A stretch of DNA of 10,784 nucleotides from an uncultured Selenomonadaceae bacterium (GCA_905236665.1 CAJONF010000029.1:1-10784); one strand, 5' to 3'; positions 1-7,294 are shown, numbered from the stretch's first letter. Numbers and translations: made by a program. Notes: generated by a model from the sequence alone, not told the origin.

Positions 1-986
1 GTTTTTCTATGCAGACTATAGCCGATAAATGCGCACACACACGCTAACGATGCAAACGGGATACCGGGTAAACCGGGAACGACAGACAACATGAGCAAAA
101 CGCCGGCATTGATAAAGAAAATTCGTTCGTTGTTGAAAAGTTGCTTAACGATATCATTGCCGAGGTTGCCTTCCGAGGCGGCGCGAGTGACGATAATACC
201 GGTTGCTGTGGAAATTAATAGCGCGGGAATTTGGCTGACAAGACCTTCACCAACAGTCAACAGCGTGTAAGTTTGCAGAGCGGTTACGGCGTCCATATCC
301 TTTTGCGCCATGCCGATAACAAATCCGCCGCCGATATTGATAAGCATGATAATAATCGCGGCAATAGCGTCGCCCTTGACGAACTTAGAGGCACCGTCCA
401 TTGCGCCGAAGAAGTCCGCTTCACGTTGAATTTTTTCACGGCGAACTTTAGCTTCAGCATCGTTTATCGCGCCCTGATTCAAGTCCGCGTCGATTGACAT
501 TTGCTTACCTGGCATTGCGTCCAATGTGAAACGCGCAGAAACTTCCGCAACACGTTCCGAGCCTTTGGTTATGACGATAAAATTAATGATAACCAAAATT
601 ATAAACATGATAAAGCCGACGACAGGATTGCCGCCGACGACGAAATTTCCGAACGCTGTAATAACTTCGCCTGCGTAACCATTAATCAAAATTAGTCGCG
701 TGGAAGAAATATTCAGTGCTAATCGGAAAAGCGTCGTCACCAAAAGTAGCGATGGGAAGACGGATAAATCCAGTGCCTCCTCATTGTAAATCGCGCTCAT
801 GATGACGATTAGAGCTATTGTGATATTAAGACAGATTAGCAAATCCAAAAGCGGCGTAGGTAACGGGATAATCATCATGATAACGATCATGACGAGCGTT
901 ACGGCTATGATAACGTCGCTGTACTTTTGGATAAATGAGCCTAGTGTTTGAGGTTCTCCTATAAGTTCGTCGGTTGGTGCCGCCAT
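1..986 (-). CDS. flhA: FlhA, flagellar export gate protein (3' end cut by window edge)
   Basis: FlhA is the large inner-membrane subunit of the flagellar type III export gate; its C-terminal cytoplasmic ring docks export chaperones and substrates. The reading frame is open from ATG 986-984 to the left edge, about 328 codons of the roughly 680-700 usual for the family, so the membrane half is seen and the cytoplasmic half lies outside. I translated the first 100 or so codons. After a short soluble start (MAAPTDELIGEPQ) they give hydrophobic segments and the FHIPEP-family signature FPSLLLVTTLFRLALNISST at about residues 74-93, with no frameshift. The start is supported by AAGGAG at 996-1001, 9 bases upstream. 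It follows flhB by 92 bases, and a promoter candidate in that gap suggests it can be transcribed separately from the upstream genes. Confidence 0.96.
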   Translation of the reverse strand, partial: MAAPTDELIGEPQTLGSFIQKYSDVIIAVTLVMIVIMMIIPLPTPLLDLLICLNITIALIVIMSAIYNEEALDLSVFPSLLLVTTLFRLALNISSTRLILINGYAGEVITAFGNFVVGGNPVVGFIMFIILVIINFIVITKGSERVAEVSARFTLDAMPGKQMSIDADLNQGAINDAEAKVRREKIQREADFFGAMDGASKFVKGDAIAAIIIMLINIGGGFVIGMAQKDMDAVTALQTYTLLTVGEGLVSQIPALLISTATGIIVTRAASEGNLGNDIVKQLFNNERIFFINAGVLLMLSVVPGLPGIPFASLACVCAFIGYSLHRK

Positions 987-1019
987 TTACAGTTTCTCCT
1001 TAGAAATCATTTTCACGTT

Positions 1020-1048
1020 ACTATAGCATAATTTCTGCTTGTACTCAA
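1020..1048 (-). promoter_or_regulatory. Internal sigma-A-type promoter upstream of flhA
   Basis: On the minus strand, TTGAGT (1048-1043) and TATAGT (1025-1020) are separated by exactly 17 bases. The -10 is preceded by TGC, giving an extended -10 (TGCTATAGT). Transcription would begin near 1013, leaving a short leader with the flhA ribosome binding site. It sits in the largest gap within the export-gate genes, where there is otherwise no coding sequence. This is sequence matching only. Confidence 0.6.
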
Positions 1049-1078
1049 TGACTTAGAAATTATATCTTTTAAATTCTT

Positions 1079-2230
1079 TTAAGCGGCTTTGCGGTGTTTA
1101 ATTCTGTAGACATAAGCGAGAATTTCTGCCACGGCTTGATAGAGTTCAGCCGGAACCATGCCGCCCACGTCTACCGCTTCATAAAGAGCACGAGCCACGG
1201 GTTTATTTTCGACAATCAAAATATGATGTTCACGCGCAATGCTTTTGATTTTTTCTGCGACGAGATCCTGACCTTTTGCCACGACGACCGGAGCAATCAT
1301 TCCCTTTTTATATTGCAGTGCAATAGCTAAATGCGTAGGGTTCGTAACGATAACATCAGCCTTGGGGACTTCCTGCATCATGCGCGACATTGCCATTTGA
1401 CGCTGTTTCTGTTTGATTTTGCCTTTGATTTGCGGGTCGCCTTCCATTTGTTTATATTCGTCTTTGACTTCCTGCTTACTCATCATCAAATCCTGCGTGG
1501 TTTGCCAACGTTGATAGGCGTAGTCCGCCGCCGCCATTATCATTATCACGCCGATAACTTGAAAAGCCATAGTGAAAATTATATCTGCTGCCGTCGCCAA
1601 AGATTGTGGAAGGTCGAAGAAAATAAATTGCGGCAAGATTGGTATTTGGTCTTTTAAGTAAAGATAGAGAAAGTAGCCAATGACAATTATTTTGAACAGC
1701 GATTTAAACAGCTCGACGAGCGAACGCTTAGAAAAAATTCGTCCGAAGCCGTTAATCGGGTTGAGGTTTTCTAATTTCGGTTCTAATTTTTCTGTGGAAA
1801 TCATCAGCCCGACTTGAAAACAGTTTATCCCCAAGCCGACGATTAGAATTGCGAACATAACCGGAATAACCGTTTTAGCCAAAAGAATCATAATGCCAAT
1901 AAAAAGTTCGGAGATAGCTTCGGTTGACGTGCTTTGTGATAAATGCGAATAAAGATAAATCGTGTACTCGGCTATATTGCCATAAATAAATTCCCACAAA
2001 ATGCGCAAGATGAGAAAGCCGATTAAAAGGACAAACGCCGTGTTAAGCTCTTGGCTCTTTGCGACCTGACCTTTTTTACGAGCGTCCTGTCTTTTTTTTG
2101 AAGTAGGCTCTTCAGTCTTCTCACCGTCAAAACGTTGCAAGTCGAAGACGAATGAGGAACTAGGAACTAGTTCCTGGTTTCTAATTTCCAAGAGCTTTGA
2201 GGGCGATTGAAATATTTGCGTACATTTCAT
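1079..2230 (-). CDS. flhB: FlhB, flagellar export switch protein
   Basis: FlhB is the export-gate protein that switches the apparatus from rod/hook to filament substrates by autocleavage at an NPTH motif. The motif is visible at residues 297-300 of the maximal frame (VTNPTHLAIAL). It is preceded by four hydrophobic segments (about 62-82, 108-140, 178-193 and 210-235) and a charged linker. The family's conserved N-terminus (EKTEEPTSKKRQDARKKGQ) starts only at residue 37, so the listed 383 aa is about 30 longer than usual. The only upstream ATG (2230) lies inside fliR and has no ribosome binding site. Residues 1-29 read through the fliR end and a palindromic repeat. A TTG at 2140 would give 353 aa, closer to the family length, but also lacks a clear ribosome binding site. 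The identity is secure; the start is not. Confidence 0.95.
   Translation of the reverse strand: MKCTQIFQSPSKLLEIRNQELVPSSSFVFDLQRFDGEKTEEPTSKKRQDARKKGQVAKSQELNTAFVLLIGFLILRILWEFIYGNIAEYTIYLYSHLSQSTSTEAISELFIGIMILLAKTVIPVMFAILIVGLGINCFQVGLMISTEKLEPKLENLNPINGFGRIFSKRSLVELFKSLFKIIVIGYFLYLYLKDQIPILPQFIFFDLPQSLATAADIIFTMAFQVIGVIMIMAAADYAYQRWQTTQDLMMSKQEVKDEYKQMEGDPQIKGKIKQKQRQMAMSRMMQEVPKADVIVTNPTHLAIALQYKKGMIAPVVVAKGQDLVAEKIKSIAREHHILIVENKPVARALYEAVDVGGMVPAELYQAVAEILAYVYRIKHRKAA
2155..2182. repeat. Palindromic AGGAACT-type repeat at the fliR/flhB junction
   Basis: Two direct 7-base units AGGAACT (2155-2161 and 2162-2168) are followed by the inverse unit AGTTCCT (2169-2175) and a decayed inverse unit GGTTTCT (2176-2182). 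Together they form a 28-base imperfect palindrome with 12 of 14 positions paired. The central 14 bases are perfect. It overlaps the fliR stop codon (2183-2181) by two bases and lies in the upstream part of the longest flhB frame. It is related to the copy at 2992-3031. Confidence 0.8.
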
Positions 2231-2975
2231 TGAAGATCACGTCCAGAAAGAGAATATAAAACGGCAGAACCATTGAAATCATTGTCGTACCAATCATAAG
2301 TTGCATTGGGATACCGACAACGAAAATATTCATCTGCGGCATTGTTCGAGCAAGGATACCCAAGCCGACGTTCGTCAGCAAAATTGCAAAGGTAACGGGC
2401 ATGGCGATTTTCATTCCGTTAATAAAAATGCCCGCCGTTAAATCAATCATCAGTTGCGGCAAGGAATCATTCCAAACCATAGAATCAATCGGGATTATAC
2501 GAAAACTTTCAGCCAGCGCAGAGAGAATCACGTAATGCCCGTTCGTCACCACGAAATAAATCAGCGTCAAATTATTAAGAAATGTGCCGATCATACCGCT
2601 TTGCTGCTGTGTAGTGGGATCCATCATCTGCACCACGGCGAAACCGACTTGCATATCCATAATCTTGCCAGCCATGTTTACTGCGGCGAGCGTGATATAA
2701 CCAATCAGCCCGATTAGCCAACCGATAAACAGTTCTTTAACAACGGTGAACGCGAACATTATTGTAGTTGCCGGAGCGTGTATGGTGTACATTTTCACGA
2801 CGACGGGAAAAATTATGACTGCTACTAAAATTGCCGCGCAAGCTCTTATCTTTAAGGAAATGTTCATGCTACCCAAAAAGGGCGAAATAAAAAAAATGCC
2901 GCTCGAACGAGTGAGCACGAGCAAAAAGGCAGCCACTTGCCCTTGAAGTATGTCGAACAAATCAATTTCTGTCAA
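2181..2975 (-). CDS. fliR: FliR, flagellar export gate protein
   Basis: FliR is an integral membrane subunit of the FliP-FliQ-FliR export channel. It is highly hydrophobic along its length, with family-like stretches near the N-terminus (LVLTRSSGIFFISPFLGS), in the middle (AGKIMDMQVGFAVVQMMDP) and near the C-terminus (LGILARTMPQMNIFVVGIP). The frame extends up to a TTG at 2990, but that codon is part of the ribosome binding site GGAGGT (2988-2983). I therefore choose the TTG at 2975, 7 bases downstream, giving 264 aa (MTEIDLFDIL...), normal for FliR. It is separated from fliQ by a 65-base gap holding a palindromic repeat, and its stop codon touches a second copy of that repeat. Confidence 0.95.
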   Translation of the reverse strand: MTEIDLFDILQGQVAAFLLVLTRSSGIFFISPFLGSMNISLKIRACAAILVAVIIFPVVVKMYTIHAPATTIMFAFTVVKELFIGWLIGLIGYITLAAVNMAGKIMDMQVGFAVVQMMDPTTQQQSGMIGTFLNNLTLIYFVVTNGHYVILSALAESFRIIPIDSMVWNDSLPQLMIDLTAGIFINGMKIAMPVTFAILLTNVGLGILARTMPQMNIFVVGIPMQLMIGTTMISMVLPFYILFLDVIFNEMYANISIALKALGN

Positions 2976-2982
2976 AGTTTCG

Positions 2983-2988
2983 ACCTCC
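2983..2988 (-). promoter_or_regulatory. Ribosome binding site that sets the fliR start
   Basis: GGAGGT on the minus strand, 7 bases before TTG 2975. It includes the last base of the in-frame TTG at 2990-2988, so that upstream TTG cannot be the start served by this site. Confidence 0.8.
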
Positions 2989-2991
2989 AAT

Positions 2992-3031
2992 TAGGAACTA
3001 GGAATTAATCCTTACTAGTCCCTAGTTCCTA
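2992..3031. repeat. Palindromic AGGAACT-type repeat between fliQ and fliR
   Basis: An 11-base perfect stem, TAGGAACTAGG (2992-3002) and its inverse CCTAGTTCCTA (3021-3031), encloses an 18-base spacer containing decayed versions of the same 7-base units (AGGAATT, AATCCTT, AGTCCCT). A further partial CTCCTAG lies at 3035-3040, next to the fliQ stop. It fills the fliQ-fliR gap and is related to the copy at 2155-2182. As RNA on the operon transcript it would fold just upstream of the fliR ribosome binding site. Confidence 0.8.
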
Positions 3032-3040
3032 CGCTCCTAG

Positions 3041-3310
3041 TCAGCCGATACGAGACGGTAAGCCGATAAATATTCCTGAAAAAAATTCTACCATAATTCT
3101 GAGCATCCACGGTCCGAAAATCAAAATCGCCACGAAGACCGCAATAATTTTCGGGATAAAAGCCAGTGTCTGTTCTTGAATTGAAGTTGTTGCCTGAAAG
3201 ACGCTGACCATTAAACCTACCGTTAAGCCCAAACCGAGCATGGGCGCGGAAACGAGCAAAACTATCATCAACGCTTCTTGCCCCAGCTGGATAACTAAAT
3301 CCCCCGACAT
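3041..3310 (-). CDS. fliQ: FliQ, flagellar export gate protein
   Basis: FliQ is the small two-helix membrane subunit of the flagellar export channel. The 89-aa length is exactly that of the family. Two hydrophobic segments (about 15-37 and 52-75) flank the conserved SVFQATTSIQEQTLAFIPK region at residues 36-54. ATG 3310 is preceded by GGAGGT with a 5-base spacer. It begins 12 bases after the fliP stop. It is followed by a 65-base gap carrying a palindromic repeat before fliR. Confidence 0.97.
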   Translation of the reverse strand: MSGDLVIQLGQEALMIVLLVSAPMLGLGLTVGLMVSVFQATTSIQEQTLAFIPKIIAVFVAILIFGPWMLRIMVEFFSGIFIGLPSRIG

Positions 3311-3322
3311 GGTGCACCTCCG

Positions 3323-4066
3323 CTATCGGAAACTTACGATTATCGAACGAATGAGCAAATGCCAGCCGTCAATCATGACAAACAGCAAGATTTTAAACGG
3401 CAAGGAAATCATAACCGGTGGCAACATCATCATACCCATTGACATTAGCGTTGTCGCAACAATCATATCAATAACGATGAACGGCACGTATAACATAAAG
3501 CCGATTTGAAACGCGGTCTTCAGTTCGCTAATCATGAACGCGGGAATTAAAACGAAGGTTGAAACGTCTTCTTGAGTTTCTGGACGTTCAGCCTCGGACA
3601 GGTTCACGAAAAGTGCTAAATCCGATTCACGCGTTTGACGGAACATAAATTCGCGCATGGGTTCCAAGACATTGGTTATAGCTTCTTCCTGCGTGATTTG
3701 TCCAGCCAAATATGGTTGCAAGCCGTTGTCGTTTGCCTGTGACCAGTAAGGAGCCATTATGTAAAATGTCAAGAACATTGCCAACGAAACGATAACTTGA
3801 TTCGGCGGGACGTTTTGCGTGGCGAGCGCGTTACGTAAGAAACCGATTATCACGACGATTCGCACGAAGGAAGTTGTCATCATTAAAATTCCTGGTGCGA
3901 TTGTAGCCAACGTCAACACGGCGATAACTTGCAATGTCGAGGCGACTTGCTCCGGATTGTCCGCCGTGCCGACTTCTACATTTACATTCGGAATAATCGG
4001 TGCCGCCTCCGCGCAATTTGCTAAAAAAATTACGCCGACCGCGCAGATTAGAAAAAGTCTTGTCAA
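3323..4066 (-). CDS. fliP: FliP, flagellar export gate protein
   Basis: FliP is the main pore-forming subunit of the export channel, assembled with the help of FliO. The 247-aa protein starts with a cleavable-looking signal peptide (MTRLFLICAVGVIFLANCAEA, cut near residue 21), as is usual for FliP. It contains the family signature MTTSFVRIVVIIGFLRNALA (about 63-82) followed by PPNQVIVSLAMFLTFY, and further membrane segments near the C-terminus. The start codon is TTG (4066-4064), supported by AGAGGT 8 bases upstream; that site lies in the last codons of fliO. Six bases separate it from the fliO stop. Confidence 0.97.
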   Translation of the reverse strand: MTRLFLICAVGVIFLANCAEAAPIIPNVNVEVGTADNPEQVASTLQVIAVLTLATIAPGILMMTTSFVRIVVIIGFLRNALATQNVPPNQVIVSLAMFLTFYIMAPYWSQANDNGLQPYLAGQITQEEAITNVLEPMREFMFRQTRESDLALFVNLSEAERPETQEDVSTFVLIPAFMISELKTAFQIGFMLYVPFIVIDMIVATTLMSMGMMMLPPVMISLPFKILLFVMIDGWHLLIRSIIVSFR

Positions 4067-4072
4067 TTTCCG

Positions 4073-4582
4073 CTACCTCTTTTTAAACAGCGGGATTTTT
4101 TTTATTAAACCCGACAGCGTGCCGAATTCTTGCGAGAACATATCGCCCGAATTCATTGCTTGGGCGTGCAGGTGTTCGATTAAGTCTTTGTCAGTTATCT
4201 CGCCCAAAAGATTTATATTGTGATCTGTCACACCTAACAAAAACACTCTGCCGGCCATTTCAACGGTGCAGACAGAGCGATTAGGTCCCAGTGGTAAATT
4301 TTCCAAAACTCTGCCGCCGCTTGCTGAAAGCCGCGCCGCGTTAAAACGTCCGCCGACAAATCTTGCGGCGAAATACGCCATAACCAGCACGACAGCAAAT
4401 ACGGCGAACAAACTGACAAGATAAGCAAGCGTAGACCACCACGAGACGCCGGTGGGTCGGGGGTCTACTTCTTCATAGCCCTCCAAATACCCGCCGGTAG
4501 CCTCCGTGACAGAAACGCCACAAAAAATTAAAAGAAAAAACACCAGCGCAACCGGGAGATAAAATTTTATTTTCTCCGTCAT
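4073..4582 (-). CDS. fliO: FliO/FliZ, flagellar export gate assembly protein
   Basis: FliO (called FliZ in B. subtilis) is a membrane protein that helps assemble the FliP pore. It is recognised mainly by its form and by its place between cheY and fliP. It has an N-terminal hydrophobic, signal-like stretch (residues 8-25), a short extracellular part, a membrane segment (about 50-72), and then the small cytoplasmic FliO domain (GGRVLENLPLGPNRSVCTVE, about 89-108, and GRVFLLGVTDHNINLL, 111-126). The C-terminus is basic (LIKKIPLFKKR). Its ATG shares one base with the cheY stop (TGATG). No strong ribosome binding site is seen, so translational coupling to cheY is likely. Confidence 0.9.
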   Translation of the reverse strand: MTEKIKFYLPVALVFFLLIFCGVSVTEATGGYLEGYEEVDPRPTGVSWWSTLAYLVSLFAVFAVVLVMAYFAARFVGGRFNAARLSASGGRVLENLPLGPNRSVCTVEMAGRVFLLGVTDHNINLLGEITDKDLIEHLHAQAMNSGDMFSQEFGTLSGLIKKIPLFKKR

Positions 4583-4944
4583 CAGCCGACGGCTTTGCGT
4601 ACTGCTTCAAGCACACGATCCGCTTGGAAGGGCTTAACAATAAAGTCGCGTGCGCCCGCTTGGATTGCCTCTATAACCATTGCTTGCTGTCCCATTGCAC
4701 TGCACATGACGATTTTTGCTTTCGGGTCGATTTTTCTGATCGCCTTGACTGCGGAGATTCCGTCCATTTCGGGCATCGTGATATCCATCGTTACCAGGTC
4801 GGGGCGCAGTTCTGCAAATTTTTCTACTGCTTTCATACCGTTTTCTGCTTCGCCGACGACTTCATAGCCGTTTTTGGAAAGAATGTCTTTGACCATCATT
4901 CGCATAAAAGCCGCGTCGTCAACGACCAAAACCCGTATTGCCAT
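4582..4944 (-). CDS. cheY: CheY, chemotaxis response regulator
   Basis: This is a single-domain response regulator of 120 aa; phosphorylated CheY binds the flagellar switch. The receiver-domain residues are all present: acidic pair D9/D10, phosphoacceptor D54 (in VTMDITMPEMDG), S82 in the threonine/serine switch position, and K104 followed by P105 (FIVKPF). There is no output domain. ATG 4944 is preceded by GGGAGAG about 9 bases upstream. It lies between fliY (probable CheY-P phosphatase) and fliO, as in the B. subtilis operon. It has a 135-base upstream gap with its own promoter candidate, so it may be expressed at a different level from the upstream switch genes. Confidence 0.96.
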   Translation of the reverse strand: MAIRVLVVDDAAFMRMMVKDILSKNGYEVVGEAENGMKAVEKFAELRPDLVTMDITMPEMDGISAVKAIRKIDPKAKIVMCSAMGQQAMVIEAIQAGARDFIVKPFQADRVLEAVRKAVG

Positions 4945-5016
4945 AATTGCATCTCTCCCGTTTTAAAAGATTTTAATTCTAATTTCAATCGTAACACCAA
5001 ATTTTTTCGGCTACTT

Positions 5017-5045
5017 ATTATAGCCTATACTCTTTCAATCGGCAA
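5017..5045 (-). promoter_or_regulatory. Internal sigma-A-type promoter upstream of cheY
   Basis: On the minus strand a perfect TATAAT (5022-5017) lies 17 bases after TTGCCG (5045-5040). The start point would be near 5010, about 65 bases before the cheY ATG. It occupies the 135-base fliY-cheY gap, the longest non-coding gap in the flagellar block. Sequence match only. Confidence 0.65.
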
Positions 5046-5059
5046 GCCTTGCTAAGGCT
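5045..5059. repeat. Small GC-rich hairpin after fliY
   Basis: AGCCTT and AAGGCT form a 6-base stem around a 3-base loop, about 20 bases downstream of the fliY stop. No T-run follows on the minus strand, so it does not fit an intrinsic terminator. It could slow polymerase or protect the 3' end of the upstream mRNA. It overlaps the -35 region of the cheY promoter candidate by one base. Confidence 0.4.
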
Positions 5060-5079
5060 ACACCGATAAAAAATTTTTA

Positions 5080-6297
5080 TCAAGCCAAATGCGCGGCGCG
5101 TTCAGCGGGCGTAGCAATTTCGGTTATCCTCACGCCGAAATTTTCATCAATAACGACGACTTCGCCTTTTGCCAGATAATGTCCGTTGACTTGTATTTCG
5201 ACAGGTTCGCCCGCCAATTTATCAAGTTCAACAATCGAGCCGCTCGTTAGGTCGAGAATTTCTTTAATAGTTTTTTTCGTCCGACCGAGTTCAACCGTCA
5301 CTTGCAACGGTACGTCCAAAATCAGCCCGATATTTGCTTCGTTGATTTGTACCGGTTCCACGGAAAGGGGTGTGAACTGCGCGGGTGAAACCGGCATATT
5401 TGTTACGACGTTAGGTTGCATTTGATTTCCCCCGTATCCATAGCCCGGCGGCGGATAATAGCCTTGTTGCGGCTGTTGAGGAGGCGGCGCGTAGGCTTGT
5501 TGAGGAGGCGGGGCTGCTTGTGGAGGTGGTGAATAACTCTGTTGCGGAGCGGATGCCGGTGCTGGTGCAGGATCCGGCGCAGGAGCTGGCGCAGGTTCTT
5601 CACCGCCGCTCATCAAGGAATCAACCATTTCTTTGGCAACTTTGACGGAAATAATTTGCATTATCTCGCTATCAATCAAGCCGTCAACTTCCATTCTAAA
5701 CGCGGCGCGAACCATTGGTTCTGTACTTTTATCGGCGGCAAGATCTTCTTTGCCAAAGTCAACCAGATTAACTTTTGGCGGCGAGATATCAATTTTTTTA
5801 TTGAACATAGTCGACAGGCTTGTTGCCACCGCGCCCATCATTTGATTCATTGCCTCGCCGACCGCGCTCATATGAATTTCGTTAAGTTCGTGGTCGGGAT
5901 TGGTGCCGTCGCCACCCATCATCAAATCCGCGATAACCGCCGCGTCCGTCGCCTGAATTGCAAAGACGTTATTGCCGTCAATGCCAACGGTGTAAGCAAC
6001 TTCCACGACGAGATAAGGCAACGGGTAATGTTGTTGAATAACATTCATCGGGGCAACGGAAACCGAAGGCGTCGTTATAGAAACTTTGTGACCGAGCAGG
6101 GTAGACAAAGTCGTTGCCGCGCTACCCATTGAAATATTTCCGATTTCTCCTAGCGCGTCTTTCTCCATCGGCGACAAAATGTCGTCGGTATCGCTCGTAT
6201 CGGGGGGTGCGCCGCCGCCCGCAGAATCATCACTGCTGTCACCGCCGGAGCCCGCCAACAGCGCGTCAATTTCAGCTTGAGATAAATCACTCATCAT
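5080..6297 (-). CDS. fliY: FliY, flagellar switch protein with CheC-like and FliN domains
   Basis: FliY is a C-ring protein that in B. subtilis also dephosphorylates CheY-P. Numbered from the outermost ATG (6306, 408 aa), it has: an N-terminal LSQAEIDALL motif (8-17) like that of FliM; a CheC-like domain with two apparently intact phosphatase motifs, D50-E54-N57...P80 and S147-E151-N154...P177; a Pro/Ala/Gln-rich linker of about 65 residues (237-300); and a FliN/SpoA domain (about 326-397, NIGLILDVPLQVTVELGR). The start is ambiguous. ATG 6306 is only 3 bases from the GGAG in the end of fliM, so ATG 6297 or 6294 is more likely. It overlaps the end of fliM. A GATAAAAA-type inverted repeat (5065-5081) covers its stop codon. 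Confidence 0.95.
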   Translation of the reverse strand: MMSDLSQAEIDALLAGSGGDSSDDSAGGGAPPDTSDTDDILSPMEKDALGEIGNISMGSAATTLSTLLGHKVSITTPSVSVAPMNVIQQHYPLPYLVVEVAYTVGIDGNNVFAIQATDAAVIADLMMGGDGTNPDHELNEIHMSAVGEAMNQMMGAVATSLSTMFNKKIDISPPKVNLVDFGKEDLAADKSTEPMVRAAFRMEVDGLIDSEIMQIISVKVAKEMVDSLMSGGEEPAPAPAPDPAPAPASAPQQSYSPPPQAAPPPQQAYAPPPQQPQQGYYPPPGYGYGGNQMQPNVVTNMPVSPAQFTPLSVEPVQINEANIGLILDVPLQVTVELGRTKKTIKEILDLTSGSIVELDKLAGEPVEIQVNGHYLAKGEVVVIDENFGVRITEIATPAERAAHLA

Positions 6298-7294
6298 CAG
6301 CCGCATCCTCTCCTTTTTTCACAACCTGAGTTATTTGCACTGCCAGCTTTTTGCCGAAAGTGCCGGGTCTGCAGAGAAATTTTGCATTTGTGCCAATCAT
6401 GCAGGGAAAATCTTCTTTAACTTTTGTATTAAGTTGCAACACGTCGCCGAAACCCAGCGTCAAGAATTCTTTAATTGTAATTTGCACGCGCCCGACTTCG
6501 ACGATAAATGGAACTTGCGTCTTGTTTAGCTTTTTGCGGATAATTTCTGCGTGCCCCTTATTGTCGTCTTTTGCCACGGACGCCGATACCCAGAAAGTTG
6601 TAGTAAGTTTCGACATAATCGGTTCAAGGACTAAGTATGGTATGCAGATATTCATCATGCCTTCAACTTCGCCGAGCTTTGTTTGCAACGTGACGATAAC
6701 AACCATATCATTTGGCGGGACAATCTGTGTGAACTGCGGATTTGATTCTGTTGCTTCTAAGATTGGGTTCATCGGCGTGACATTCGACCAGGATTCTTTG
6801 AAACGTTCCATAGCCGAATTTACGAAACGCCGCATGACAGCATCTTCAATTTCTGTCAGCACGCGTGTTTTCATTGCTGTGGAGCCGTCGCCGCCAAAGA
6901 CGCGGTCAAGGTAAGCAAAGGCAATTTCCGTGCTTATCTCAAAAATTATGTTGCCTTTTAGCGGTGGGACGCCCAATATCGTTATAACGCTGGGATTAGC
7001 CAACGATTGAACAAATTCTTGATAGGTGAGCTGTTCAACCGACGCCACATCGACATTAACAAGCGTGCGAAGGTGCGAACTCATGTAAGTATTTAGCAGA
7101 CGCGCAAAACTTTCGTGCAACATATACAGCGTGCTGATTTGGTCTTTGGAAAATTTATCCGGTCGCTTGAAGTCGTAGACTTTTATTTTCCGCGTGGTTT
7201 CTTCGCGTTTAAGTTCTTCCAGTGATGAAGAGTCTTCATTAGCGGCGGCAAGTAATGCGTCTATCTGCTCTTGTGTTAATACGTCAACAGCCAA
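6287..7294 (-). CDS. fliM: FliM, flagellar motor switch protein
   Basis: FliM is the C-ring protein that receives CheY-P and sets rotation direction. The 335-aa protein has the N-terminal CheY-P-binding motif LTQEQIDALL at residues 6-15, a central CheC-like domain (about 45-240, including SSHLRTLVNVDVASVEQLTY), and a C-terminal SpoA domain (about 255-322, VPFIVEVGRVQITIKEFLTL). The start codon is TTG (7294-7292), supported by a run of six G (7306-7301) with a 6-base spacer. That site begins right after the fliL stop. Its last codons overlap the start of fliY, which makes coupled translation of the two switch proteins likely. Confidence 0.97.
   Translation of the reverse strand: MAVDVLTQEQIDALLAAANEDSSSLEELKREETTRKIKVYDFKRPDKFSKDQISTLYMLHESFARLLNTYMSSHLRTLVNVDVASVEQLTYQEFVQSLANPSVITILGVPPLKGNIIFEISTEIAFAYLDRVFGGDGSTAMKTRVLTEIEDAVMRRFVNSAMERFKESWSNVTPMNPILEATESNPQFTQIVPPNDMVVIVTLQTKLGEVEGMMNICIPYLVLEPIMSKLTTTFWVSASVAKDDNKGHAEIIRKKLNKTQVPFIVEVGRVQITIKEFLTLGFGDVLQLNTKVKEDFPCMIGTNAKFLCRPGTFGKKLAVQITQVVKKGEDAADDE

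Noticed and set aside
20..28. GCCGATAAA on the plus strand resembling a sigma-28 -10 element
   Set aside because: It lies inside flhA on the opposite strand, and no -35 partner or downstream gene is seen.
2155..3031. CRISPR array or insertion-sequence ends around fliR
   Set aside because: The repeats are only two copies, not regularly spaced, and enclose fliR, a normal flagellar gene, and no transposase.
3015..3317. 100-aa open frame on the minus strand overlapping fliQ
   Set aside because: Alternate frame of fliQ with Arg/Phe/Asn-rich composition; the 89-aa FliQ frame is the conserved one.
5065..5081. GATAAAAA/TTTTTATC inverted repeat as a terminator of fliY
   Set aside because: The stem is all A/T apart from its end pair, with a one-base centre; too weak for an intrinsic terminator, and the operon continues.
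5542..6132. 196-aa open frame on the plus strand opposite fliY
   Set aside because: It is antisense to a certain gene, has Arg/His/Asn-rich composition, no ribosome binding site and no recognisable domain; it is a shadow frame.
6351..6914. 187-aa open frame on the plus strand opposite fliM
   Set aside because: Antisense to a well-conserved gene; open only because of the codon use of fliM.
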